Both the position numbers and the translations under genes were made by a program. From NCBI GenBank assembly GCA_027578815.1, contig JANBTH010000016.1, positions 1 through 64,000 of the forward strand: a stretch of 64,000 nucleotides of DNA, in the 5' to 3' direction. Positions within the stretch are counted from its first letter, which is position 1. Each line of letters opens with the position of its first letter. This stretch comes from Coemansia sp. RSA 1804. Taxonomy: Eukaryota; Kickxellomycota; Kickxellomycetes; Kickxellales; Kickxellaceae. The notes under the pieces are model-generated. The model was not told the origin of the DNA. It saw only the letters and a list, made by a program, of their open reading frames with translations, and did not search any database. Below are positions 38,079 through 48,710 of the stretch, piece after piece.

Positions 38079-39671
38079 TCAGGACTCGAGCACAGGCACA
38101 ACGATCTTGAGGTTGCCGTTGGGCTTGATGAAGGCCTGGGCGCGGTCGCGGTCGTACGTGTCGCGCGGCACAAAGAAGTTCTTGGCGAAGACGGTGGCCA
38201 CGCCCGGCGGCGGCTGGCTGTGGTGGTGGCTGTGCTGGTGGTGCGCGTGAAGCCCGGCGGCGGCAGCTTCCTTTGACGCAAGCGTGGACGAGCGAGTGGA
38301 AGAGCGCGCAAGCACATGGGCGCTGGCTCCGCCATTGATGGCGCCGGGCGGAAGCGGGCGGCCGTGCTCGCCAATCACCACCATCTGATCACCGATGAAA
38401 TCAACGTAGATCCGCTGCGCGATCTGCCGCGCCCCGGGCACCGTGACCTTGAAGGCCGACCGCGTGGCCGTGTGCGAGTGCTGCGGGAAGTAGTCCGTCG
38501 GCTTGGCCGGCTCCAGATCGTCCGCCAGAAACTCGTACTCCGGGAACAGCCGGAAGTTGCGCTTGTGGAACCGCGCGTTGGCGTTTGTTGGCCGCGGACA
38601 CGAGAGGCACGGAAGGAACCGGCACCACGTGCAGCACGGCTCCGCCGCCTTGATCGGAACATCTGGCCTGACGCCGATTGGAATCACCGTGCCGGTGTGA
38701 TGTTGGTGATGGTGGTGCTCCTCGTGGTGGTGATGCTGCTCCTCGTGGTGGTGGTGGTGATGGTGCTCTGGCTCTGGAACCGGAACCGGAACTGGCACCG
38801 GCCTGGCGCCCTCGCAGTGCTCCTTGCGCGTGCGCGTGGTGGTTGTGGTTGTGGTGCGCGTAACCTTGACCCTGGCGTCCTCCTCCTCCTCGCAGCGCGC
38901 AGCCCCGTAGTTAGCCGAGAACAGCGGCATCGGGCGTCCGTGGCCCGCAAAATGCGCCGCCGCATCCGCGCGCATCTCCTCCTGCCGCCCTGCATGCATC
39001 TGCGCGTGTGCACCAAACACGCTGCCAGCGTTGTTGTCGCGTAGCTGCACATGCCCCGCGGGCGCTGCCGGCGCACAGTGGTTGAGCGGCTTCGCGTAGA
39101 AGCTGTCGTTTGTGTTGTGCGCGCCTCGCCACCGGTTGTCCGACGCCGCGCGCAGCATCTCCTCGGCGCCCATGCGCCCGAATCCAAACGACGCGCCGTC
39201 GCCAACCATCGTGGTCGCCGACCGCGTACGCACCCGGCTGTTGCCAAACCGTGAATCCGTCACCGCCTCCTCCGTCCGCGTCGGCTGCTGCATCGTCGTC
39301 ACCTGCGTCGTTACGCACTCGCGCTTCGCGCAGCAATGGTGGCACGGACACCCCTGCCGTTCTCCTCTGCACACAATGCGGTGTTCATGGTAGCATATGT
39401 CCCGCCCGCACCGGATGTAGTCCTCGCATATCTCGCACCCCGCCACGTATGCAAAGTGCGACTGCGCCCCGCTGAACGACGCGCTTCGCTGGTGCTGCTG
39501 TACGTGTGACGATGATGACTGCGGTCTGCTGCCATACGCGCTGCTGTCGCTAAACAGCGGCTTGGGCATCGATGGTGCTGCAAACACCCCGCTCCGGTTG
39601 TCTTGCCGAAAGTCCGACAGAAACGCGCTGCTTCCGCGCCGGTTGAATATGTCGTTGTGGAACGCGCTCAT
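38079..39671 (-). CDS. Cys/His-rich protein with a split HSP20-like domain
   Basis: 530 residues from the ATG at 39669-39671. Residues 79-119 hold ten Cys and several His (GCEICEDYIRCGRDIC, GCPCHHCCAKREC), likely a metal-binding module. Residues 303-325 form a His/Glu-rich stretch (three runs of 4-7 His). A second Cys group (CCTWCRFLPCLSC) lies at 346-358. The C-terminus looks like an alpha-crystallin/HSP20 sandwich in two halves: SAFKVTVPGARQIAQRIYVDFIG at 405-427 and FFVPRDTYDRDRAQAFIKPNGNLKIVVPV at 499-527. A 50-residue insert with another His cluster lies between. The order suggests a metal-sensing or metal-binding chaperone-like protein; this is inference. Family not recognised beyond the HSP20 resemblance. 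It converges on paralogue D with a gap of about 200 bp. Confidence 0.6.
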   Translation of the reverse strand: MSAFHNDIFNRRGSSAFLSDFRQDNRSGVFAAPSMPKPLFSDSSAYGSRPQSSSSHVQQHQRSASFSGAQSHFAYVAGCEICEDYIRCGRDICYHEHRIVCRGERQGCPCHHCCAKRECVTTQVTTMQQPTRTEEAVTDSRFGNSRVRTRSATTMVGDGASFGFGRMGAEEMLRAASDNRWRGAHNTNDSFYAKPLNHCAPAAPAGHVQLRDNNAGSVFGAHAQMHAGRQEEMRADAAAHFAGHGRPMPLFSANYGAARCEEEEDARVKVTRTTTTTTTRTRKEHCEGARPVPVPVPVPEPEHHHHHHHEEQHHHHEEHHHHQHHTGTVIPIGVRPDVPIKAAEPCCTWCRFLPCLSCPRPTNANARFHKRNFRLFPEYEFLADDLEPAKPTDYFPQHSHTATRSAFKVTVPGARQIAQRIYVDFIGDQMVVIGEHGRPLPPGAINGGASAHVLARSSTRSSTLASKEAAAAGLHAHHQHSHHHSQPPPGVATVFAKNFFVPRDTYDRDRAQAFIKPNGNLKIVVPVLES

Positions 39672-41258
39672 GGCGACTGTCTGTGCACTTAATGAATGGA
39701 TGAATAAGTAAGTAAATAAATAAATAATGAAGAAAAAGATAGATAGAGAAAGATAAAAGGAGCCAGCAATAGGAAAAGGAAACAAAAGAGGGTTTGGATT
39801 GACTCTAGCACTATTTCTCACACGCATCCCCCAGTGCTGGTGTGAAAGAGAGGCAGGAGAGAGAGAAAAGGGAAAGAGAAATAAAAGTAAACGAAGCGCA
39901 GCGCAGCATTTCAAAGTATAGTGCTCACAGATCCGCATTCCCTGAGTTCCAAAAATACCATCAACAACAACAGAAACCATCGGGCTCTGATCGATATGAT
40001 CAGATCAAATCAGATCAGCCATTGTCTGATCGTCAGTCCAACTAATTAGCATCGGTGCATTGATTCTGGTTTCTTGACTGTTAATCGCCGTCTTGCGTTT
40101 GTTTGTGTGCTTGGATTGCTGTCTGCGAAAGCATTGCAGAAATGGTAAAAGTCACTCCAAAGCCACAACAAAACCCATGCAATTAATTCTACAAGGGGAA
40201 AAAGAAAAGAAACAAAGAGACCACAACGTTATGTTGTGCTAACGGCAATAATAATAGAGGAACAGTGGGAAAGAACAAGACCATTTCAATTGCATTTACT
40301 AGAGAGCTTTGTTTTTGTTTTATATCCGTTTCTGTTTCAATAGGCATGCAATGAATGCTATTAAATAAAAACACAGCTCTTCTACCAAATTACCAAAGTA
40401 TCAAGGCTAAATATGCTTTGGCCAGAATTTCCAAGAGTCTGGAATTCTTTGAGATGCTTGTGCTACAGACTCCACACATACAAACAAAAAAACATGATAC
40501 CTTGAAGATATTCATCGTTCGTCCAGTTTCCACGGCTGGGTAGTTAGCGTAGTAAGGAAAGCAAGTAATCTGGATAACCTGTGAGAACCTCAATCCTCCA
40601 TTACTCTCTCTCCCTTTTTCCGCATCACATGCGAGGAAACACCGCCTCCCTTTCTTTCCTCATTGCTGTTAATATCCCGGCGTCATCATCGTCATTGCTT
40701 TGCGTTATGCATTTGGTTAGCAGCTAGCTAGCCGTGGAGGATGAGCTAGCGGAAGCCAAGATGAAAAGGAATCCCAATGTTTTCATTGGTAAACGAGAAA
40801 AACAAACGCAAGGAAAAATAGACAAGGAAGCCTGCACCCAATCCTTGTTTCTTTTTGCGTTTCCGCTTTGCTTGTCCGCCCCACAAACAGAGAAACTAAA
40901 GTCATAAACAGGCTAGTTTCCTCTTTTTACTTTTTTGGTGTTTTCCTTTTTCCACAGAAAAAAATAACGGTAAACTGGGGGAAAACTCACCCAAGAGGCT
41001 GTTAGCAGTAGTTCTTTGTCTTTTCCTTCTCTACTTTAGACTTTACAACACATTGCCTCATTTACCCTCATTGCCCTACCTTACCTTTTAATTTCTCTGC
41101 GGGTCTCCTCTGCGCTTTGTCCTCTTGTGTAATACTCCATACTCTCTCTTCTCTTCTATTGTACAGCCCAGCACATCCATATCCAACGCCCGTATTTGTA
41201 TTGGTACCTAACCAACATCTCACTCCTACCTGTTTTCCCTCGCACACAAACCACAGCT
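39672..41258. other. Long divergent intergenic region
   Basis: About 1.6 kb between the minus-strand Cys/His-rich gene and the plus-strand CSC1-like gene. Includes (AAAT)-like runs near 39711-39727, repeated GATC-rich words around 39990-40030, and pyrimidine tracts just before 41258. No ORF with support. It may hold both promoters. Confidence 0.45.
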
Positions 41259-44200
41259 ATGGCGGCCAACCGCAGCGCTGCGTTGCTTGCCAACACAGTC
41301 GCAGCCTTGGCAGCAGCATTCCTACAGACGGCAGCAGCAGCAACAGAAACAGCAACAGCAACCCCAGTGGCCCATGCTGCCACAGACGACGACATAGAGA
41401 CAACGAGCGAAATCAACATCGATGCGCCGTTTCTGTTTGACTGGGGCAACGCACCAGGCACAGGGCCCTACTTTGCAGCAAACAACATCGATGCGGCGAC
41501 GCAGATCACAACAGCAGCGCTGATGGGCGGCGCCTGCATTGTGGTATTCTCGATGCTGCGGATGCGGTGGCCGGAGCTGTACTCGCACCGGCTGCGGCTG
41601 CGCAACATGCGGCCCAGCAACATCCCGCGCACGCTGCTCGGGTGGATGTATCCGGTGGTAACAATGTCGGATCGGCACGTGCTGGAGACAATCGGACTGG
41701 ATGCAGTGCTGTTCTTCAGGGCGTACCGCATGTTCATCTACATGTTCTTCAGTCTGGCGGTGCTGGGAATGGTGATTCTGTATCCCGTGAATCTGTTCTG
41801 GAGCCGCGAGTATCTGGGCGACGACGAGTCGCACACAGTCTTCGATTCGCCAATATCGTACGTGCCGGAGCTGAGCGGAAGATACTCGGTTGCTCACGTG
41901 TTCCTGGCGTATGCGTTTGCCGCCATCATCTACTTCTACATAGACCGCTTTGCGCTTCATGCCATCACGATGCGCTGGCACTATCTGCTTTTAACACGAC
42001 GGTCTGGCAACTCGCGCACGCTGATGGTTACGCGGCTGCCACGCGAGCTGCGCACCACGCGACGGCTGGCGCGCTTTGTGCAGGGCATGGGAGTCGGCGC
42101 TGTCGAGTCCGTGCACATTCCGCCGGCCGACAGCGAACTTAACGATGCGCTGAAGGCGCGCGCCAGTGCACTGCAGAGTCTCGAAGCTGCGTACACAGCG
42201 TATCTCGGCAACCCGTGCCGCGCGCGCACATACGATCCAGCGCTGCTCAAGCGCGTGGTGCTTGCTGAAGGAGCCGATGCGCGCGACGTCGAGCGGCGAC
42301 TGCTGTTCCGCTGGGCACGGCGCCGCAAGCAGCAGCCAATTGACCGTCCGCGCACCTGGGTGACGCGGAAGACAGCGCTGGCGCATTCGGACTTTCAATT
42401 CAGATCCAACTCGTGGTGGCCGCCGCTTGTGCGCGTCGATGCCATTGATCACTGGCGCTCACGGCTCACAGCTGCCGACCAGCGGCTCAAGGCGGCTCGT
42501 GACTCGTTTGCGCGCTCTCCAGCCGGCGCCGTTGGCTTTGTCACGATGCGGCGGCCGGTCGATGCCTACATCCTCAGCCAGCTTAGTGTGCATGCCCAGC
42601 CAAGCGCCTGCAGCTTCCGCATGGCGCCCGAGGCGCGTGCCGTCGTCTGGCGCAACGTTGCGAGGCCGCAGGCGCGGCGTCTGCTGCGTCTGGTGGTTGG
42701 GCTGCTGATGACTATAGCGCTGCTGTTTCTGTGGTGCGTGCCAGTGATTCTGATCTCCACGCTGATTTCGCTGCGCTTCCTGGTGACGCGCGTGCCGGGG
42801 CTGGTTGACGTGGTCAATAACAACAAGTTTGTGCGCTCGCTGCTTGGTTACACGCTGCCGTCGCTGATTCTGACCATCTTCATGACGATTCTGCCGCGGC
42901 TGCTGTGGTCGTTTGTGCTGGTTGGCGGCGACCGCTCGTTCGCAGAGGCTGACAAGAACATGCTGATCCGGCATATGTACTTTTTGGTGATCTACATTGT
43001 GATTATCTTCGGCATGTCCGGATCGGTGTGGTCGTCCATCTACAATCTGTTCACCGACTTTGGCGGCTTCTGGGACCAGCTGGTAGCAGCTCTGCCACAG
43101 ATGGCATCGTGGTACTGCGTATACGTGATGCTGTACGGCGCCGGCTACCAAGTCATGAAGCTGCTGCATCTCAAGTCTGTGTGCCGCTTCCTATTCTTCC
43201 AGGCGCGCGCACGGACGCCGCGCGACTACATGCGCGCTATCTCGCCAGTCTACATCGACTGGGGCACATTCCAGCCATACACGATTCTGTTCTTCTTGAT
43301 CGGCATCCTGTATGCGCACCTGCAACCGCTGCTGCTTCCGATGACTGTTTTGTACTTTCTTGTCGGTCTGTTTGTTATGAAGTACATGTGCGTTTATGCC
43401 TGGTACTTCCGCCACCAGTCCGCCGGTGCAATCTGGCCTGTGATAGTGCGTCGCATGGTTGTGTGCGTGATGCTCTACCAGGCGCTAACAACCGCTGTAT
43501 TTGCCAGCGCAAACAACCACTGGTTTGTCGCACCTATGATCGTGCTGATGCTGTTTTCGTGGTACTACTTTTGGGTGCGCTGCAAGTATTTGCGCCAGCT
43601 GAGTGAGGCCGTTCCGCTGCAGCTGCTTCGGGAGGCTGAGCGTCGCAGAGCTGCTGTGCTGGCTTCCGAGCGCGCCGATCTGGCTGCGCGTTTGCAGGGC
43701 CGCAAGGAGGGTGCATCGCAGCAAGACCGCGACGCAGCCGCAGCCGCAGCAGTTGCAACGACATCGGTGGCCTGGGCGGACGGTGCTCGCTGCGAGGCTG
43801 CGCGGATGGATACTCCTGAATGCGATGTCGACGATCCAATTTCACCGCCAACTGCTCTTTGCGCAGACTCTGTTGGTTGTATTGGTGCTACTGGCAGCAG
43901 CTCTTCTACCAAACCACGGCGACGCGGCGTGCGCAGATTCGTTGAGCGCATTATTTCGCTGGTGCTCGACACGCTCATCGGCGATCCTGCAGCTCCGCTG
44001 TGGGCGCACATTGACGACTATGCGTTCCCAGAGCGTGTGGATCGTGCAATGCGGCCTGCAGGCCGTTCCGAACAGGATCCGCACATGTCAAAGATGCAGC
44101 CCGGCTCGCTGATAGACATTGCGTGGTCTACCATCCGCGGCATCCCGCGCGGTCTGCGTGCCATCGGGTCCGAGTACTTCCTTGGCTTCAGTGTGCCGCG

Positions 44201-45974
44201 CGCATATCTTGACACTTCAGTGGCAGAGTATCCACGGGTGCGCAATACCGAAGATGCCTTCAAATCTGGGCGCTCACTGCGGCGTCGCAAGAAACAGAAC
44301 CAGGACGACGGCATCAGTGACAGCGCTGCCGAGGAGTCATCAGTGTCTGAGCAGTCTGATGGCAACGACGGAGGCGACCAGGAGTCACTACTTCTGCGTG
44401 CGCGTCTGCGAAGCATGCCTGGTGGAGATGCCGACTTCTCTTCGCTTGGGAGCTCGTCAGTCGCCAATTTTTGTCTGGCGCCCGACCAATCCGCTTCTGC
44501 ACGACGCGGAGCGCATCTTCTCGAGACAGCCGATGCTGGCGCGGATGAGATTTCTGCCGATGAACAACTGCTGTCTGGTGCTACTCCCGGACTATCGGCA
44601 CCTCCACTACCGGCGGTTGGTGGCCCCCGTCTTCACCGCGCGTCGACGTTTGTTGCACTCTACGACTCGCGTACCGGAAAGCCTACTGCGATGCAGTACC
44701 AGGCGCAGAGCACTGAGCTTCCGCACGGCACGCACATGAACAGAAAAAAGACAGACTTTTCGCAGGCAAACATGGCGCATCTGCCAGGTGTTCTGGATTC
44801 CACTCAGTTCTCGTACCTGCATCCGGGTATGTACGGCGACCTGCCGTCACTTTGGCTGCCAGTGGCGAGCCTCAAGCACCGCAAGCAGGCGAGAAAGTCT
44901 GCTCGCCAGCGGCTGCGCGACGCATTTGATGCGGTGGAGGATGCGATTGGCGACAACTTTATCGGCGAGAAGAATATGACCCGACTGCAGGGAAAGCGGC
45001 GCGACTTGAAATCGCATGCACTGCGCCGGTTGTCAAGCGTCCAAAGTGGCCTCAAGTTTGCCGGCACGCTGCGGTCGCGATCCTCGTCACTGAGTATTTC
45101 CTCGCGCGATCCAATTGAGAAGCAACGCCAGCAGCCGCCGCTGCTGGCCGACGAGTCATTGGCATCACCTAGCCTAATGCAGCTGCGCCAGTTGGGCGCC
45201 GACGAGGCTAGCAGCATGCAGCCACCGCTGGCGACAGGCGCAGACGATCTTGCATCAATGACACCGTCGGAGCTGCAGGCCAAGGTTGAGGATATGCATG
45301 TGGAGTCGCAGTGCAGGGCGCTAGGGATTGACCCAGCGATTGTGCGTGAGTGGGATCCGACTGGTCTGCATCACTGCATTAGCTCGGCCAACATGCAGGG
45401 TGGAAATTTCTCCCTGAGTGGTAGGAACGGATCTGCGGCGCAGGTAGGCCCAGAGTCTTCCCATGATCCTGCTGCGCTCTTTTCCGCAGGTAGCAAGGCT
45501 GTTGCGCGTCTGAGTAGCCGCCCTCTGGTGTCGCTTAGCCGCGGCTCGGATTCTGCGTCAATTAACAACAAGGCACCGGGCGATGATGACACTGACACTG
45601 TTCCTGCGTCGGATGGTGAGAGCTCGTCCTCTGACAACGACATCAACGACTATGATGCGTACAATGACACACAGCAGTCAATTGCTGCTATCAACGGTGG
45701 AGGGGGAGCCCGGCTGCAACCAGCTAGCGGAGCGTCGAAATCGCGGCATCGCCGACTCCCGACGATTGTGTCCATTATCTCGGCGCCGCTACAGCGCTTC
45801 TCTTCCAACAACGCTGCATCGCGCCCCGACAGCAGCCAACAGCAACAGCAACAGCAACAAAGTCGGGGTGGCGACGATGGCAACAGCGGCAGCAGCGTTG
45901 AGTCATATAAAGACGATGGCGAGAAGCCCCAGGAGCTGGATCGGCGTGTTGAAGAAGGAGGATACCACCGGTGA
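41259..45974 (+). CDS. CSC1/OSCA/TMEM63-type calcium-permeable channel with long cytosolic tail
   Basis: 1571 residues from the ATG at 41259. An extracellular N-terminus (Ala/Thr-rich, about 1-65) precedes TM0 near 68-88. Then come two more helices, the late-exocytosis N-terminal region (DRHVLETIGLDAVLFFRAYRMFIYMFF) and a large PHM7-type cytosolic domain (about 225-480; SGNSRTLMVTRLPRELR to the conserved GAVGFVTMR). The RSN1_7TM block follows (about 490-815), with the family segments SLRFLVTRVPG, LLGYTLPSLILTIFMTILPRLL, SPVYIDWGTFQPYTILFFLIGILYAHLQP and VGLFVMKYMCVYAW. Family members are mechanosensitive or osmosensitive cation channels of the plasma membrane or ER. The tail of about 750 residues (820-1571) is low-complexity and acidic/Ser-rich, with no known domain. 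Unusually long for the family (about 800-1000 aa). Single exon. Confidence 0.93.
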   Translation: MAANRSAALLANTVAALAAAFLQTAAAATETATATPVAHAATDDDIETTSEINIDAPFLFDWGNAPGTGPYFAANNIDAATQITTAALMGGACIVVFSMLRMRWPELYSHRLRLRNMRPSNIPRTLLGWMYPVVTMSDRHVLETIGLDAVLFFRAYRMFIYMFFSLAVLGMVILYPVNLFWSREYLGDDESHTVFDSPISYVPELSGRYSVAHVFLAYAFAAIIYFYIDRFALHAITMRWHYLLLTRRSGNSRTLMVTRLPRELRTTRRLARFVQGMGVGAVESVHIPPADSELNDALKARASALQSLEAAYTAYLGNPCRARTYDPALLKRVVLAEGADARDVERRLLFRWARRRKQQPIDRPRTWVTRKTALAHSDFQFRSNSWWPPLVRVDAIDHWRSRLTAADQRLKAARDSFARSPAGAVGFVTMRRPVDAYILSQLSVHAQPSACSFRMAPEARAVVWRNVARPQARRLLRLVVGLLMTIALLFLWCVPVILISTLISLRFLVTRVPGLVDVVNNNKFVRSLLGYTLPSLILTIFMTILPRLLWSFVLVGGDRSFAEADKNMLIRHMYFLVIYIVIIFGMSGSVWSSIYNLFTDFGGFWDQLVAALPQMASWYCVYVMLYGAGYQVMKLLHLKSVCRFLFFQARARTPRDYMRAISPVYIDWGTFQPYTILFFLIGILYAHLQPLLLPMTVLYFLVGLFVMKYMCVYAWYFRHQSAGAIWPVIVRRMVVCVMLYQALTTAVFASANNHWFVAPMIVLMLFSWYYFWVRCKYLRQLSEAVPLQLLREAERRRAAVLASERADLAARLQGRKEGASQQDRDAAAAAAVATTSVAWADGARCEAARMDTPECDVDDPISPPTALCADSVGCIGATGSSSSTKPRRRGVRRFVERIISLVLDTLIGDPAAPLWAHIDDYAFPERVDRAMRPAGRSEQDPHMSKMQPGSLIDIAWSTIRGIPRGLRAIGSEYFLGFSVPRAYLDTSVAEYPRVRNTEDAFKSGRSLRRRKKQNQDDGISDSAAEESSVSEQSDGNDGGDQESLLLRARLRSMPGGDADFSSLGSSSVANFCLAPDQSASARRGAHLLETADAGADEISADEQLLSGATPGLSAPPLPAVGGPRLHRASTFVALYDSRTGKPTAMQYQAQSTELPHGTHMNRKKTDFSQANMAHLPGVLDSTQFSYLHPGMYGDLPSLWLPVASLKHRKQARKSARQRLRDAFDAVEDAIGDNFIGEKNMTRLQGKRRDLKSHALRRLSSVQSGLKFAGTLRSRSSSLSISSRDPIEKQRQQPPLLADESLASPSLMQLRQLGADEASSMQPPLATGADDLASMTPSELQAKVEDMHVESQCRALGIDPAIVREWDPTGLHHCISSANMQGGNFSLSGRNGSAAQVGPESSHDPAALFSAGSKAVARLSSRPLVSLSRGSDSASINNKAPGDDDTDTVPASDGESSSSDNDINDYDAYNDTQQSIAAINGGGGARLQPASGASKSRHRRLPTIVSIISAPLQRFSSNNAASRPDSSQQQQQQQQSRGGDDGNSGSSVESYKDDGEKPQELDRRVEEGGYHR

Positions 45975-46658
45975 TGACATAGATGATATAACGTTTCTCT
46001 GTTAGTAATGCCTAATGTAAAGAGATTGTGGGGAATAGTAGTGGATCTTTTTTTTCCTATTCACAAAGGCCATTTTGTTTTGATTTGTATTAATTTTAAA
46101 CCTTGTTTTTTCATTGTACGATATTTCTTGGTTTTAAGTACCCTTTACATTTACAAACATGTTTGCAATCCTCAATGCACAACTATCATCTATTTTATCT
46201 ATTTTCTTTTGCTTGTCCTTTCTAGACAAAATAAAAGCAGGGAGATGAAAATGAAAATGGAAATGAAAATGAAGAAAGAAAGAGAATGGCGGATACGCTA
46301 CGTTGGATAATAAATTCTTTTTGAATTATTCACTTTCACGCATAGTCAAGTATTACCAGAACAAACTATCTGTTCATTTTTCTTTCTCTTTCTCTCTCCA
46401 TCTCTTTAATGCAGCATCTACCTACACTCTTATAGCACTTGAATAATAATAATAATAGAAACAACAAGCGTTAACTTTTAAAATAGAGCAAAATATTAGA
46501 AGAAAACCCTTCAACGCGAGGCTCCAATTATTTTCTGCACATTTCATTCCATTTCACTATATACCATCTTCGTATTTAACTCGCATATATGCATGGTATG
46601 CATGCGTGTATGCTAGCAAGTAAGTAAGAAGGTGTATAATATTTAAAGCTCAGCAACG
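45975..46658. other. Intergenic stretch
   Basis: About 680 bp of AT-rich 3' and 5' flank. An A/G-rich microrepeat (ATGGAAATGAAAATGAAG) lies at about 46243-46280. No supported ORF. Confidence 0.4.
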
Positions 46659-48710
46659 ATGAATGCAGCAGCAGAAAACACAGATAAACATGCGCTACGC
46701 TCACCAGCCAACTGGCCCGCCCACATTATCCGCACAACTCTTGCTTACGCAATAGGCAAAGGACTGCACAACCACGTTCGCTACTGTCTGTTACCAAACA
46801 AAGCTCACGCAATTGACAGCAACAACGATTATGATATGAACAATGAGTCTGAGGTAGGCAATCAAGGAGGAAGACAGCCAGCATGTAGCTGCTGCATGTG
46901 CGCGTCGCAGTCGGCAGCCCAGATATTCAGCGTTATGAGCGTATGCCGTACGTGGCGGCATATTGGCCAAACGGTGGTAGCTGAGCAGATGTGCGTGGAT
47001 CTGGGAGATGAGAATGACTATTATTATTATCCTTCAACAGAACCATCGGTTCCAATCACAACAATGGAAAGCGCACCGGCGGGATGTCTGGTTAGAAAGT
47101 ACTGCAGTCTAGCAGCTGTGACGCAGAACTGCCTACATAGGGCAGTGCAACGCGCGGTGGTTCGTCTTCCGCTAGAATGCGTCAAAAACGGAGAGTTTGT
47201 TGATCGCTGGAACGTAGGAAAAGGCAGCGACAGATTGGATGTGTTTCCTGCCGTGCGCGCACTCAGCGTATGTATATACTGGGCGCGCGATATTGCCGAC
47301 ACATCGATAAACACGCCGACGGGAGAAGAAGCAGGTAATCAAGGAGAAGACCAAGTGAATGCCTTTGAGATTAATGGCTCTAGCACCGTTGCCGTTGCCA
47401 ACAGAAAAACGATGCAGCGCGCGGTATCGCATCTCCTGCGTGTTTTCCCCAACGCTAGCACGGTTGAGCTGCAGAACGCAAAGGTAAGATCTTCAGCCGG
47501 GAGTGCAATGGTCAGTGCGCTCTACCAGATGCTGATTGTGCAGACAGCACACAACAGGGATTTTATAGCAAGCAATAACAACTGTGCGCTTGGACCGTCA
47601 GCTATTGCATTCAGCGCACTACATAAGCTGGCACATGTGAATCGGCTGCCGCTGGTGGTTGGGCTGACCAGTCTGACAATCAACCAAGTCGTGCACAGCG
47701 CCAGCCCAACAATCCAGCTTGCAACAGCCAATGCGCGCACGCTGGAGCGGCTGGATCTGACACTTGGAATGTCGTTTCTCGCATCCAGTCTGGTATTGGA
47801 TGACCAGCAGAACCCAGTCAGCTATCCGCGCCTCCAATGGCTGCAGCTGGCAGTGTATGGCGGCGTGCCATTTATCTACAGACACGCCTGCCACCCACAA
47901 GCGTTTCCTCGGCTCCGCCATCTGCGTATCCCGGGCGTCTTTCCGTTTTCCAACGGCCGAATTATAACTGACTGCGCCAAGACACTCGAATCTCTGTGTC
48001 TGGGTGTTAGTGCACACATGTATGATCCGTTTGCTTTGCACATGGGCATTAGCGTTGTAAGCTATCCAAACCTCAAGGATCTGGAGCTGTGCACTTTGGC
48101 TGCCGAGGACCCGTTCCTTCTTCCTAACATTACTGAGGACGAAGCCGCCTACCCGCTTCCCAACGCATACTACGCAATGGCCTTTTTGCTTGGTGCTGCT
48201 GCTAGCCGCATCAAGCTGTCGTTTGGAGGCGAGAAAACCAGCCTGCTTAGCAAGACTGCGCTGTTTGAAACGCTGGATCAGCCAGTCTCAACGATGAACA
48301 ACATCACAGTTCTTGATCTGGTGGAAGGATGCACAGCCCTCAATTTCTATGACATTAGACTGTTTGTGTGCCGTCTCATGCCAACGCTTACCCATTTTCT
48401 GTGTCAGGCTGACGCCTCAGAGTCTTCTCCCGAGCCTGAGCTTGAGTCTGAATTTGATGCCGCTGCTGATTTGTGCCTAAAAGAATTAAGCGTGGTTCTG
48501 TGTGCTGGAGATATCCGTACTTTTGCTTTGCGCTTGTCCAAGGAGTTGCCAACGCTGCAAAGAGTAAATGTGCTTGGCCCTCGTAGCTGCGAGGCCATGA
48601 AGACTGACGACGAATCGCTAACTCGTCTTTCTCCCTTGACTGTCAGATTCCTCAACCCTTCTGACAACAACTCTTGTCTGCCTATCACCTACTCCAAATG
48701 GTGGACATGA
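46659..48710 (+). CDS. F-box/LRR-like protein
   Basis: 683 residues from the ATG at 46659. The N-terminus (about 15-110) has an F-box-like arrangement: a hydrophobic helix, a loop with a Cys cluster (CSCCMCAS) and QIFSVMSVCRTWRHIGQTVV, the typical V-C-[KR]-x-W-x-x-x end of an F-box. From about residue 195 the sequence is a set of irregular leucine-rich units (LTSLTINQVVHS, LERLDLTLGM, LQWLQLAVYGG, LRHLRIPGVFP, LKDLELCTLAA) to near the end. Such proteins usually select substrates for SCF ubiquitin ligases, binding Skp1 through the F-box. Close in layout to the genes at 52218 and 58542 and to the partial one at 1-702. Substrate unknown. Confidence 0.65.
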   Translation: MNAAAENTDKHALRSPANWPAHIIRTTLAYAIGKGLHNHVRYCLLPNKAHAIDSNNDYDMNNESEVGNQGGRQPACSCCMCASQSAAQIFSVMSVCRTWRHIGQTVVAEQMCVDLGDENDYYYYPSTEPSVPITTMESAPAGCLVRKYCSLAAVTQNCLHRAVQRAVVRLPLECVKNGEFVDRWNVGKGSDRLDVFPAVRALSVCIYWARDIADTSINTPTGEEAGNQGEDQVNAFEINGSSTVAVANRKTMQRAVSHLLRVFPNASTVELQNAKVRSSAGSAMVSALYQMLIVQTAHNRDFIASNNNCALGPSAIAFSALHKLAHVNRLPLVVGLTSLTINQVVHSASPTIQLATANARTLERLDLTLGMSFLASSLVLDDQQNPVSYPRLQWLQLAVYGGVPFIYRHACHPQAFPRLRHLRIPGVFPFSNGRIITDCAKTLESLCLGVSAHMYDPFALHMGISVVSYPNLKDLELCTLAAEDPFLLPNITEDEAAYPLPNAYYAMAFLLGAAASRIKLSFGGEKTSLLSKTALFETLDQPVSTMNNITVLDLVEGCTALNFYDIRLFVCRLMPTLTHFLCQADASESSPEPELESEFDAAADLCLKELSVVLCAGDIRTFALRLSKELPTLQRVNVLGPRSCEAMKTDDESLTRLSPLTVRFLNPSDNNSCLPITYSKWWT

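Noticed and set aside
39990..40030. GATC-rich word cluster upstream of the Cys/His-rich gene
   Set aside because: Simple short repetition, too little to call a regulatory site.
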